In this document: positions 25,204 to 33,303 of the stretch, in pieces
Layout of the letters: each line of letters begins with the position of its first letter
How positions within the stretch are numbered: the stretch's first letter is position 1
Source: Planctomycetes bacterium UBA2386
Lineage (GTDB): Bacteria > Planctomycetota > UBA1135 > UBA2386
DNA: 43,108 bases
Direction of reading: 5' to 3'
NCBI GenBank assembly: GCA_002343845.1
Contig: DDSQ01000209.1
Location: 239 to 43,346, forward strand
Notes under the pieces: generated by a model
What the model was told of the DNA's origin: nothing
Database searches by the model: none
The model's input: only the letters and a program-made list of their open reading frames with translations
Position numbers and translations under genes: made by a program

Positions 25204-26331
25204 TCAGCGCCGGCGCGGAACCAGGCGCACGTCGAGGTGCAGCGGCTCCTGGTCGGGCTTCAGGGTCAGCTGCCGTTGCCAGTTCTCGTACAGCTCGGTC
25301 TGGATCGAGAAGCTCCACAGTCCGGGCTGCAGCCGAGCGAACGTCGCGCGGCCCACGGGGTCCGTCGTCACGGGGATCTCGGTCAGCTTGATGCGGTCGG
25401 TGGCGGTCGCGACCACCGTGGCGCCGACGATCGGATAGCCGGCACCGTCGGCGACGAGCAGCGTCACCGGCACGCCGCGTTCGATCGTGATCGTGTGACC
25501 CTGACCGCGGACGTTCGTCTGGGCGGTGGCGTTCACGCCCGGTTGCACGCCGATGGTCTGCGGGGGCACCAGCAACTGGCCGCCGAGGCTGCACTGCACC
25601 TGGTAGTCGCCCGCGAGCACGTCGAGGAACACCACGCTGCCGAAGTTGTCGCTGGCGGCCCGGTGCGAGGTGCGCCCGTGCGGCTCGCCGACCGGCATCG
25701 CCTGGACGTCGACGCCTTGCAGCGGTGTCGCATCCTGGTCGCGCAGCAGGATCGTCAGCGGCGCGCCCGGCGTGATGCGCAGCAGCACGTCGTCGACCAG
25801 CGGCGTGCGTTCGTCGATCGCGAGCGTGCGGCGGCTGCCGTTGAGGCCGGGCGACAACGCGGTGACGACGTAGGGATACGCCGAGAACGGGATGTCGCGG
25901 ATCTCGAACGTCGGCGTGCCGGGGCCCAGGGTCAGCACTTCGACGCGCCGGAACGGGGCCGGGCTGCCGGGAGTGCGGTTGCGCGACTCCTCGATCTCGA
26001 CGCGGATCGACTGGATGCGGTCGAGCACCGAGACCGCGAGTTGGATGTCGCCCTTCACCACGCCGCTGGTCCAGCCGCGCGTGTCGACGTCGGCGCGCGC
26101 GCTGCTGGTCGCGAGCGCTCCGGGTTCGGCGACCGCGGCCGGCGGCGCCAGGCTGCTCGCCGGCGCGTCGGTCGCGGAGGGCGCCGACGGCGCGTCGGCG
26201 CTCGTCACCTCGACGGCTGGCGGGCCCGGCGGGGGTGCCGTCGCCGCTTCGCCGGGCAATGCCCACAGCACCGCCGCGGCCGTGGCCAAGGCCAGGGCGG
26301 CGGCGAGGAGGATGGGTTGCTGGCGTGGCAT
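25204..26331 (-). CDS. Exported protein with carboxypeptidase-regulatory-like beta domains
   Basis: 375 residues from the ATG at 26331. The start PRQQPILLAAALALATAAAV is an uncleaved anchor or signal. A Pro/Ala/Ser-rich linker spans about 28-80. The rest is predicted beta-sandwich: PGAPLTILLRDQDATPLQGV and RGVPVTLLVADGAGYPIVGA each read as a CarboxypepD_reg-like (Ig-type) repeat, with the typical gain of a polar turn before a Gly-Val/Ala strand. The last segment describes a third beta unit (VGRATFARLQPGLWSFSI). There are no enzymatic motifs. It is probably a surface or periplasmic structural protein. Confidence 0.75.
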   Translation of the reverse strand: MPRQQPILLAAALALATAAAVLWALPGEAATAPPPGPPAVEVTSADAPSAPSATDAPASSLAPPAAVAEPGALATSSARADVDTRGWTSGVVKGDIQLAVSVLDRIQSIRVEIEESRNRTPGSPAPFRRVEVLTLGPGTPTFEIRDIPFSAYPYVVTALSPGLNGSRRTLAIDERTPLVDDVLLRITPGAPLTILLRDQDATPLQGVDVQAMPVGEPHGRTSHRAASDNFGSVVFLDVLAGDYQVQCSLGGQLLVPPQTIGVQPGVNATAQTNVRGQGHTITIERGVPVTLLVADGAGYPIVGATVVATATDRIKLTEIPVTTDPVGRATFARLQPGLWSFSIQTELYENWQRQLTLKPDQEPLHLDVRLVPRRR

Positions 26332-26398
26332 CCGTGGGCGCCCCGGCGGGGTCGTGGGCACGATAGTCGCGCGCCATCGACGGGCAACGGGCGTCGTT

Positions 26399-26887
26399 TC
26401 ATCCCGCCGGCGGCAAGGAACGCACGATCGCGTCGACGACGGCGTCCGGCTCGGCGGTGGCTTCGACCTGCACCCCGTCGGCCAGCGGTTCCCAGGTCGT
26501 GAGCTGGCTCGCCAGCAACGACGGCGGGAAGAAGTGCACGCGCTGCCCGAGGCGGCGCGCCAGTTCGGCAGGCGGTACCACGAGGTGCACCCAGCGCAGT
26601 CCGGCGACGCCGGCGGCGAGCCGTTCGCGGTAGGCGGCACGCAGCGCCGAACACGCCAGCACGAAGCCGGGGAGCACACGCACGCGGGCGTTCACCGCGG
26701 CGAGCCAGGGCGCTCGCGCCGCGTCGTCGAGCGGCTGGCCGCGCGCCATGCGCTCGCGGTTGGCGACGGAGTGCAGGTCGTCGGCATCGACGAACGGCAC
26801 GCCGAGCCGCGCTGCCAGGCGGCTGCCGATGGTGGTCTTGCCGCAGCCTGCTGGCCCGACCAGGGCGATGCGCACGCCGGTCGTCAC
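26399..26887 (-). CDS. Gluconokinase (GntK-like)
   Basis: 162 residues from a GTG at 26887 overlapping the Ser/Thr kinase stop (GTGA). Walker A is GPAGCGKT at 11-18. The GntK hallmark is the DADDLHSVANRERMARGQPL run, followed by DDAARAPWL, then the CSALRAAYRERL segment, all in the family order. The enzyme phosphorylates gluconate with ATP to 6-phosphogluconate in the cytoplasm. The length (about 160-175) is normal. No gluconate transporter or 6-phosphogluconate enzyme is adjacent; the tight link to a signalling kinase and kdsA is unusual. The C-terminus ends in a predicted helix (PDAVVDAIVRSLPP). Confidence 0.88.
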   Translation of the reverse strand: MTTGVRIALVGPAGCGKTTIGSRLAARLGVPFVDADDLHSVANRERMARGQPLDDAARAPWLAAVNARVRVLPGFVLACSALRAAYRERLAAGVAGLRWVHLVVPPAELARRLGQRVHFFPPSLLASQLTTWEPLADGVQVEATAEPDAVVDAIVRSLPPAG

Positions 26888-28743
26888 TGGCGTTTCGGCG
26901 GCGCGGTCTTCGGCGGCGTCTGGTCGAGGGCGCGCAGCACGCGGTCGACGTCGCCGAGGAAACGCCCGAGGCCTTCGACGTCGACCGTGGTCGCCGGCGG
27001 CTGCTTGCCGCTCGGATCGAGGCGGCGCGCCTGTTCGTGCTCGCGGGCGCCCTCGTCGGGCAGGTCGTTGCGGTCGAACATCGCCGCCGCCTGCAGCCGC
27101 ACGTAGAGATTCGTCTCGTGCCGCGCGCACGCCGCGCGCATCGCCGCCAACGCCTCGTCGATGGCGCCGTCGAGTTCGAGCGTGCGGGCACGCGCCACCG
27201 CCGCGCGTGGATCCTCGCCGTCGATCGCGCCGAGCACGTCGCGCACCCGCGCGAGCGCCTCGACCCGTTCCTGGCCGCGGGCATGGGCGGCGTAGTCGAG
27301 CAGCTGTTCGGCGACGAGCGCGCGCGTGTGCGACGACGGGTCGATCTGGAGCAGCGTGGTGAGGTCCAGTTGCAGCCGGCGCAACGACGCGGCGTCGCCG
27401 AGCTGGCGCAGCGCGTCGATGCGGAAGTGCAGGATCTCGGCGGTCGGCGCGCCGCGCAGCCGTTCGGCGGCGTCGAGGTCGTAGACGGCGTCGCCGTAGT
27501 GCCGCAGCCGGTGGTGGGCGCGGGCCCGCACGAACCACGCCTGGCCGAAGTCCTGGTCGCGCGCGATCACCGCCGACGCGGCGGCGACCGCGGCCAGCGC
27601 GAGGTCGGCGCGCTCGGCGGCGGTGCGGGTGCGGTCGGGGCCCGCGGACTCGGTGGCGGCCAGCGCGAGCGAACGTTCGGCGTCGGCGAGTTCGCGCTGG
27701 AGGGCGTCGCGCGCGCGTTCGTGCACGAGGAACAGCCCACCGAGCGTGAGCACCACGACGAGTCCGAGCAGCGAGGCGACCATCGGCCGTCGTGCGCACC
27801 AGCGCGCGGCGCGCTGCAGCGGCCCCGGCGTACGCGCGAGCACCCGTTCGCCGCGCAGGAACCGCTCGAGGTCTTCGGCGAGTTCGAGCGCGCTGCCGTA
27901 GCGGCGGCTGCCTTCGCGGTCCATCGCCTTGCCGATGATGGCGTCGACTTCGTCGGGCAGGTCGGCGCGCAGATGGCGCGCGGGGCGTGGATCACGCTCG
28001 AGCACCGCCTTCAGCACGCTCTGCGCGGTCGGCCCTTCGAACGGCGGCAACCCGGTGACCAGCGCGTAGAGCAGAGCACCCAGCGAGTAGACGTCGGCCA
28101 GCGTGCCGGCGGCCTGGGTGCCGCCGAGCACGACTTCGGGCGCCATGTACATCGGCGTGCCGACGATCGCGCCGCTCTCGGTCATCGAGCCGGTGCCGGT
28201 CTCGCGGGCGAGGCCGAAGTCGGTGATCGCGATGCGCGGCTCGGCGTCGGGGTCGGCGTCGCCGTCGCGCAGCATCACGTTGCCCGGCTTGACGTCGCGG
28301 TGCACGACGCCGCGTTCGTGGGCGAACTGCAGCGCGCGGCCGACCTTCGCCGCGATCGCGCAGGCCTTGTGCACCGGCAGCGGCCCGATGCGCAGCCGTT
28401 CTTCGAGCGTGGTGCCGTCGACGAACTCCATCGCGAACCAGTGCAGCCGCCCCTTCGTGCCCTGGTCGAGGAAGCCGACGATGTCGGGGTGGCGAACGCG
28501 CGCCATGATCCGGCCTTCGCGCAGGAAGCGCGCCAGCGCGCGCTCGGTCAGCGTCAGGCTCGGCGGCAGCACCTTGAGGGCGACGCGTTGTCCGGTCGCG
28601 CGCACGACCGCCTCGTAGACGATGCCCATCGAACCCTTGCCCACTTCGCGGCGGATCTCGAAGTCCGGCAGATCGCGCGCGAGCGAGTCGGGCGCGAACG
28701 TGTAGAAGTCGCGCCGCAGGCCGAAGTCGGGATCAGGATCCAC
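26884..28743 (-). CDS. PknB-type Ser/Thr protein kinase, membrane-anchored, helical extracellular region
   Basis: 619 residues starting at GTG 28743, overlapping the kdsA stop by 11 bases. The cytoplasmic kinase domain covers about 28-300: Gly loop GKGSMG at 35-40, ATP lysine in VALKVL (Lys57), HRDVKPGN at 148-155, DFG at 175-177 and APE at 201-203, so all catalytic residues are present. A basic patch and one membrane span follow (about 321-340). Residues 345-600 are helical and Ala/Arg/Leu-rich with TPR-like pairs ([18 protein letters not shown]), and end in a Pro/Lys-rich tail. This layout, one kinase plus a TM and a TPR-like sensor region, is common in Planctomycetota. The ligand and substrates are unknown. 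Confidence 0.93.
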   Translation of the reverse strand: MDPDPDFGLRRDFYTFAPDSLARDLPDFEIRREVGKGSMGIVYEAVVRATGQRVALKVLPPSLTLTERALARFLREGRIMARVRHPDIVGFLDQGTKGRLHWFAMEFVDGTTLEERLRIGPLPVHKACAIAAKVGRALQFAHERGVVHRDVKPGNVMLRDGDADPDAEPRIAITDFGLARETGTGSMTESGAIVGTPMYMAPEVVLGGTQAAGTLADVYSLGALLYALVTGLPPFEGPTAQSVLKAVLERDPRPARHLRADLPDEVDAIIGKAMDREGSRRYGSALELAEDLERFLRGERVLARTPGPLQRAARWCARRPMVASLLGLVVVLTLGGLFLVHERARDALQRELADAERSLALAATESAGPDRTRTAAERADLALAAVAAASAVIARDQDFGQAWFVRARAHHRLRHYGDAVYDLDAAERLRGAPTAEILHFRIDALRQLGDAASLRRLQLDLTTLLQIDPSSHTRALVAEQLLDYAAHARGQERVEALARVRDVLGAIDGEDPRAAVARARTLELDGAIDEALAAMRAACARHETNLYVRLQAAAMFDRNDLPDEGAREHEQARRLDPSGKQPPATTVDVEGLGRFLGDVDRVLRALDQTPPKTAPPKRQ

Positions 28744-29575
28744 GATCGCGCAGCGCCGCCTGGATGCGCACGAGATCGCGCAGCAGGCCGGGCAGGTCGT
28801 GCAGCCGGAGCATGTTCGGCCCGTCGCTCGGCGCCTGGTCCGGGTTCTCGTGCACCTCGAGGAACAGGCCGTCGATGCCGCACGCGACCGCCGCGCGCGC
28901 TAGGAACGGCACCTTGGTGCGGTCGCCGCCGGTCGACTTGCCGGCTGCGCCTGGCTGCTGCACCGAGTGCGTGGCGTCGAACACCAGCGGCTGGCCGAAA
29001 GCGCGCATGGTCGGGAAGCCGGCGAAGTCGACGACCAGCGTGCGGTAGCCGAACGAGGCGCCGCGCTCGGTGATCATCACGTTCTGGTTGCCGCTCGCGA
29101 GCACCTTGCCGAGCACGTTGCCGACGTCGTCGGGCGCCAGGAACTGGCCCTTCTTGACGTTGACCGCGCGGCCGGTCGCCGCCGCGGCGAGCAGCAGGTC
29201 GGTCTGGCGGCACAGGAACGCCGGGATCTGCAGGCAGTCGACGACTTCGCCGGCCGGCCCACACTGCTGGCGTTCGTGCACGTCGGTGAGCACCGGCACG
29301 CCGAGTTCCTTCTTCACGGCGGCGAGGATGGCGAGGCCCTCGTCGATGCCGGGACCACGCACCGCCGCCCCCGACGTGCGGTTGGCCTTGTCGAAGCTGC
29401 ACTTGAACACCAGCGGCACGCCGGCCTTCTGGCAGATGTCGTGGATCGCGCGGGCGTGGCGCAGGCAGTGGTCGCGGCTCTCGATCACGCACGGCCCGGC
29501 GATCAGCGCGAACGGACGCCCGCCGCCGAAGGTCACGTTGCCAACGCGCACCTCGCGGGTGGTGGAACTCGACAT
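28733..29575 (-). CDS. kdsA: 3-deoxy-8-phosphooctulonate synthase (Kdo8P synthase)
   Basis: 280 residues. KdsA condenses phosphoenolpyruvate with arabinose 5-phosphate to make Kdo8P for LPS core. [12 protein letters not shown] has Cys29 at the metal position, so this is the metal-dependent class (Aquifex type) rather than the metal-free E. coli type with Asn. [64 protein letters not shown] and [20 protein letters not shown] follow in family order. The gene heads the kdsA-kinase-gluconokinase overlapping set. Its GC-rich, full-length sequence with all active-site residues makes this one of the firmest calls in the window. Confidence 0.96.
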   Translation of the reverse strand: MSSSTTREVRVGNVTFGGGRPFALIAGPCVIESRDHCLRHARAIHDICQKAGVPLVFKCSFDKANRTSGAAVRGPGIDEGLAILAAVKKELGVPVLTDVHERQQCGPAGEVVDCLQIPAFLCRQTDLLLAAAATGRAVNVKKGQFLAPDDVGNVLGKVLASGNQNVMITERGASFGYRTLVVDFAGFPTMRAFGQPLVFDATHSVQQPGAAGKSTGGDRTKVPFLARAAVACGIDGLFLEVHENPDQAPSDGPNMLRLHDLPGLLRDLVRIQAALRDRGS

Positions 29576-29629
29576 CGCGGCGATCCTAGCCGACCGCCAG
29601 CGGGTTTGCCCGCCGCGGTCCGAGCGGGT

Positions 29630-30520
29630 TCATGGCACCAGCACGCGCGCCGCGACGCCGTGCAGCGCCACGTCGACCGGGGCTTCGCCGCCGAAGTCGC
29701 CGTCGAGCTGGAACGGGGCCGCGCCCTCGATGCGAAGGCTCGTTGTCGCGCGCAGCAGCAGGTTGCGCCCAGGGCGCAAGCAGCGCAGCACGCCGCGCAC
29801 GCCGAGCCCGAGCCAGGCGAGCCGCGCCCGCTGGCGGAAGCACAGCACGTGCAGCATGCCGCTGTCGCACGAGATCTCGCGCGGCAGTTTCAGCACGCCG
29901 CCGTAGTCGCGCACACGCGTCACCAGCACCGACGACAGCCCGTCGATCACTTCGCCGTCGGCGAACGTGGCGCGCAGCGTGAACTGCGGCCACTGCCACA
30001 GCGTGTGCAGGATCGGCCCGGCCCACTTCCTCTTGCCGAGCGTGCCGCTGCGGGTCGTGTGCAGTCGATGCACGACGGCGCCGTCGACGCCGACGCCGCA
30101 GAACAACAGGAAGCGCCGCGCGCCGGCCAGGCCGATCGCGAGCGAGCGCGTCCTGCCGGCGGCGACCACCGCGGCGACCCGGGCGACCGTCCGCGGCAGC
30201 GCCAGTTCGACCGACAGCACGTTCGCGGTGCCGAGCGGCAGCACGCCGAGCGGTCGGCTCGGGTCGGGCATGCCGTTCAGCACTTCGTTGACGGTGCCGT
30301 CGCCGCCGACCGCGATCAGGGCGTCCCAGGGTTCCGCACCCGCCGCGCGCGCCCGCGCCTCGGCGTCGCCGGCGGCGGTCGTCGTGTAGCACTCCGCGCG
30401 CAGGCCCCGCGCGACCAGGGCCTGCGCCAGCTCCGGGCCGAGCCGCGCGCCCTTGCCGCCGCCGGAGATCGGATTGCAGATCACCAGGGCCGATCGGATC
30501 GACGAAGGGTTGCCGTTCAC
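29630..30520 (-). CDS. Diacylglycerol kinase-like lipid kinase (DAGK catalytic domain)
   Basis: 296 residues from a GTG at 30520. The DAGK/YegS fold is shown by ALVICNPISGGGKG at 12-25, VGGDGTVNEVLNGM near 67-80 with the GGDGT nucleotide loop, LPLGTANVLS near 92-101 and GVGVDGAVV near 142. The C-terminal beta-sandwich domain ends with FQLDGDFGG, the usual family end motif. Such enzymes phosphorylate diacylglycerol, sphingoid or similar lipids with ATP at the membrane. The substrate cannot be predicted from sequence. It is divergent from the epimerase gene over only 27 bases, so the two promoters must overlap. Confidence 0.9.
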   Translation of the reverse strand: MNGNPSSIRSALVICNPISGGGKGARLGPELAQALVARGLRAECYTTTAAGDAEARARAAGAEPWDALIAVGGDGTVNEVLNGMPDPSRPLGVLPLGTANVLSVELALPRTVARVAAVVAAGRTRSLAIGLAGARRFLLFCGVGVDGAVVHRLHTTRSGTLGKRKWAGPILHTLWQWPQFTLRATFADGEVIDGLSSVLVTRVRDYGGVLKLPREISCDSGMLHVLCFRQRARLAWLGLGVRGVLRCLRPGRNLLLRATTSLRIEGAAPFQLDGDFGGEAPVDVALHGVAARVLVP

Positions 30521-30547
30521 GTGCTGGGCGCGGCACCATAGCCGCGC

Positions 30548-31360
30548 ATGCCGTCGCTGCGCATCCTCGTCACCGGCGCCACGGGCTTCCTCGGCGGGCC
30601 CGTGGTCGCGGCGGTGCGCGCCGCCGGCCACGTCGCCTGCACGACGGCGCGGAGCGGCGGCGATGCGGCCGTCGATCTCACCGCGCCGGGCATGGTCGAT
30701 GCCGTGTGCCAGGCGCTGCGGCCCGACGTCGTCGTGCACCTGGCGGCGATGAGTTCCATCGCGGCGTGCGAACGCGAGCCCGAGCGCGCCCACGTCGTGA
30801 ACGCCCTGCTGCCCGAACGGCTCGCCGAACGGTTCGGCGCGCGGCTGCTCACCGTGTCGACCGACCTGGTGTTCGACGGCGCGCGCGCACCCTACGCCGC
30901 GACGTCGCCGCCCGCGCCGAAGTCGGTCTACGGCGCGACCAAGGCCGAGGGCGAGGAGCGGGTCCGTGCGCACGGCGGGCGCGTCGTGCGGGTGCCGCTG
31001 CTGTTCGGTCAGGATGCGCGTGGACGCGGCGCTTCGGCGTCGCTGCGGCAGGCGCTGTCGGGCAGTGCGCCGGTCGTGTTGTTCCCGAACGAGTACCGCA
31101 CGCCGCTGCACGCGGCGGATGTCGCGCGCGCGCTCACAGCACTCGTCGTCGACCCGGATGGCCCGGGGCTGCTGCATCTCGCCGGGCCCGAACGCGTGTC
31201 GCGCTGGCAGTTTGGTCTGCGGTTCTGCGCCGCGCACGGCTTGCCGGTCAGCCGCCTCGTCGCCGCCGACTGCGCCGATCCGCTGCGGCCGCGCGACGTG
31301 TCGCTCGTGGGCGAGTGGCAGGCGGGCCGTTCGCTCGACGCGATGCTCGCCGACTGCTGA
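30548..31360 (+). CDS. RmlD-like NAD(P)-dependent epimerase/reductase (extended SDR)
   Basis: 270 residues. The Rossmann start ILVTGATGFLGGPVV at 6-20 has the TGxxGxxG cofactor motif, VVVHLAAMSSI lies near 61-71, the catalytic Ser-Thr is in STDLVFDG and the Tyr128-Lys132 pair is in VYGATK. This matches dTDP-4-dehydrorhamnose reductase-type proteins, which complete nucleotide-sugar synthesis, though many relatives act on other substrates. The substrate-binding domain covers about 142-270. The coding sequence for residues 142-270, plus roughly 39 bases past the stop, is repeated at 32243-32672. It begins 27 bases from the divergent DAGK gene. Confidence 0.87.
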   Translation: MPSLRILVTGATGFLGGPVVAAVRAAGHVACTTARSGGDAAVDLTAPGMVDAVCQALRPDVVVHLAAMSSIAACEREPERAHVVNALLPERLAERFGARLLTVSTDLVFDGARAPYAATSPPAPKSVYGATKAEGEERVRAHGGRVVRVPLLFGQDARGRGASASLRQALSGSAPVVLFPNEYRTPLHAADVARALTALVVDPDGPGLLHLAGPERVSRWQFGLRFCAAHGLPVSRLVAADCADPLRPRDVSLVGEWQAGRSLDAMLADC

Positions 31361-31399
31361 TCCGGCGGGAGCGCAGGGGCACTTCGGAAGCGACCGGGC
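30971..31399 (+). repeat. Direct repeat copy A (epimerase 3' half and stop)
   Basis: This covers the codons for residues 142-270 of the intact epimerase and 39 bases beyond its stop. It pairs with copy B at 32243-32672 at a fixed offset of 1272 bases. By eye I count about 40 mismatches and no indels over the 390 bases up to the stop (roughly 90% identity). Identity is highest near the stop; a one-base length difference appears after it. Confidence 0.9.
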
Positions 31400-31570
31400 T
31401 GGCACCTAGCCCATGCGCGAAGAACTCCGATGCAGCGATCCAACGACATCGTCGTCCGCCGCGAACCCGGTGTGCCGAGCGCTATGGACTCGGCTCCAGA
31501 CTGAGTTATTGTCCTGGTGGCCCGTGTACGCAGGGAGCAGGGAGATGACGCTGAAAACAGGAGAATCAAA

Positions 31571-32143
31571 GTGCCGATTCGATTAGTCCGAGCGATTGTT
31601 GGGCTTCTAGCCTGCGCGACGGTGCTCACGGCGCATTCATGTGCGGTTCAGGATGCCGCAAGGCTGCGCCGCGACGAGTCGTTCTTGCAGACGCTAAAAG
31701 TCGCAACAGCGCTCAGCTTGCTTCTGGAGGGCAAGCAGCATGTGCTGGGAGCTCACGAGGACTCCATGTGGACGTGGGTGCTTTGCTCAATGGGGCAAAG
31801 CGCGACAAGGAGGGGCGAGAAGATTCTGTTGCGATCGAATGGTGGAGAGTTCGAGTGCGATGTGGAAGAGTTGCTGCGACTGGCGTGGTCACTTGAGCGC
31901 GTTGTGTTCGATGGGAGTCGACCTGCCGTCGTCCATGCGTGGGTTGGCATGCGTGCGATTGCGAAGTACCGATGTGCCAATGGTGAGCTTCCGGATCGCG
32001 ACAGGATGAAACCCGCAGTCGAGCTGTTGTGGAATGGGATGACGAACTGGTCGCCGGACCCTATGACATGGGATATCGATCGGGAAGCGTGTACCCTCAA
32101 CATGCGCACGAGAAGTGTGATTCTGCAAGTGTGGCTCCCTTAG
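31571..32143 (+). CDS. Unknown exported protein of atypical base composition
   Basis: 190 residues from a GTG at 31571, chosen because AGGAG at 31559-31563 gives the strongest ribosome-binding site in the region. The start VPIRLVRAIVGLLACATVLTA is a signal peptide or anchor. The body contains DESFLQTLKVATALSLLLEG, many Trp and Met residues, and a C-terminal stretch (AIAKYRCANGELPD, then DPMTWD) faintly resembling pseudopilin-like proteins. No family is recognised. Codon third positions are far more often A or T than in neighbours, and the DNA is visibly less GC-rich from about 31420 to 32230, a sign of foreign origin. It sits between the two copies of the epimerase repeat. Confidence 0.6.
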   Translation: MPIRLVRAIVGLLACATVLTAHSCAVQDAARLRRDESFLQTLKVATALSLLLEGKQHVLGAHEDSMWTWVLCSMGQSATRRGEKILLRSNGGEFECDVEELLRLAWSLERVVFDGSRPAVVHAWVGMRAIAKYRCANGELPDRDRMKPAVELLWNGMTNWSPDPMTWDIDREACTLNMRTRSVILQVWLP

Positions 32144-32242
32144 CTGGTCTGCCTGCCCGGAGTGCATTGGGGCCCCACTTGCATGAGTGCAGTGCACATC
32201 CACCGAGCAGTGGCATGCAGACTGTCTGACGGTGGAACGCGC

Positions 32243-32672
32243 CACCGCGAGCGCGCGGCGCGGTTGCCGCTGCTGTTCGGTCCGGATGCGCATGGCCGCG
32301 GCGCTTCGGCGTCGCTGCGCAGCGCACTCGCGGGCGGTGCTCCGGTCGTGCTGTTCCCGAACGAGTACCGCACGCCGCTGCACGCGATGGATGCCGCGCA
32401 AGCGCTCGTAGCACTCGTCGTCGACCCAGACGGTCCGGGGCTGCTGCATCTGCCCGGGCCCGAACGCGTGTCGCGCTGGCAGTTCGGTCTCCGGTTCTGC
32501 GCCGCGCACGGCTTGCCGGTCGCGCGGCTCGTCGCCGCCGACTGCGCCGATCCGTTGCGGCCGCGCGACGTGTCGCTCGTGGGGGAGTGGCAGGCGGGCC
32601 GTTCGCTCGACGCGATGCTCGGTGACTGCTGATCCGGCGGGAGCGCAGGCGGTGCTTCGGAAGCGACCGGGA
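32243..32672 (+). pseudogene. Truncated epimerase copy (direct repeat copy B)
   Basis: This is a degenerate second copy of the 3' half of the 30548-31360 epimerase gene, reading in frame from the position of residue 142 to the same stop (TGA at 32630-32632) and about 40 bases further. The NAD(P)-binding half, including TGxxGxxG and the Tyr-Lys pair, is absent, so it cannot be an active reductase. An in-frame GTG at 32162 would give a 156-residue chimera with about 27 unrelated N-terminal residues, but nothing supports its translation. Differences from copy A are mostly substitutions without frame loss, hinting at either recent origin or some past selection. Confidence 0.85.
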
Positions 32673-32744
32673 AGCGGGTCGGCGCAGAGGCGACTGGCGC
32701 GATGGGTTACCGTAGGCGGTGGCGAAACAACGGAGCGTGCGAAC

Positions 32745-33263
32745 GTGTCAGACCAGAGAGCGATCAGCAACCGGTGGGCTACACGGCGCTGGGGCAGCGC
32801 GTTGCGCAACACGTTCCTCTCGTGCCAGGCGGCCTGCTCCGCTGCGCCGACGGCTCCGAATTGGGAGTGGTGGCGTGCCAAGCTTGGGCGTGACTGGTCC
32901 GCCGCGCGGACCTTGGCAAGGTCGACGATGCCCATGGCTAGTTCTGCCGCGGGCGCTGTTGCGCCGGATCACCCGCTGGACCGCCATCTGTCTTGGGCGC
33001 ACCTGTGGTGGGGGGCCGGGAAGTTGGACGGCGCAGTCCTTCAGGATGCGCGAGGGCACGCGTTCCGAGTGCGTGCCGATGACGATGGCTGCATTTGGCT
33101 GTGGGGCAGCGGCCCGGATGCCGCATGGGAGACGGCGGACGACGAGATCGGCTTCTTCACCGAGACTCTGGAAGCACTGGGGCGAATGATGCGTGTCGTC
33201 GGCGCAAAGGAGTACTGGCAGGCCGTGGGCGACCTGGTGCGCACGCCTGAGGGCCGGCAGTAA
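32745..33263 (+). CDS. Unknown ORF with pseudopilin-like C-terminal segment
   Basis: 172 residues from a GTG at 32745 with GGAG 9 bases before it; ATGs at 32928 and 32934 are shorter alternatives, and the frame is open back to 32622. The true start is uncertain. The N-terminal half is Arg/Ala/Trp-rich without clear structure. Near the C-terminus, LQDARGHAFRVRADDDGCIW followed by LWGSGPDAAWETADDEI looks like the end of GspG-type pseudopilins, in which a D-G-P-D...TADDI segment follows a beta hairpin. No prepilin cleavage motif (G followed by a hydrophobic helix) is visible, so a full pseudopilin is not supported. It follows the truncated epimerase copy. Confidence 0.45.
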   Translation: MSDQRAISNRWATRRWGSALRNTFLSCQAACSAAPTAPNWEWWRAKLGRDWSAARTLARSTMPMASSAAGAVAPDHPLDRHLSWAHLWWGAGKLDGAVLQDARGHAFRVRADDDGCIWLWGSGPDAAWETADDEIGFFTETLEALGRMMRVVGAKEYWQAVGDLVRTPEGRQ

Positions 33264-33303
33264 CTCCGGCACGTCGGCCGAGTGGCTCGTTCGCGGGGCG
33301 CGA

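Noticed and set aside
31544..31585. Short ATG frame of 13 codons before the low-GC gene
   Set aside because: It has a possible ribosome-binding site but no conserved leader features such as codon runs or a following terminator, and its end overlaps the better GTG start.
32162..32242. In-frame start for a chimeric epimerase copy
   Set aside because: The 27 added residues match nothing and no ribosome-binding site precedes the GTG; the copy lacks the cofactor domain.
30971..32672. Integrated element with attachment sites, or IS element
   Set aside because: The direct repeats are far longer and more diverged than att sites or target duplications, and no integrase, transposase or terminal inverted repeat is visible.
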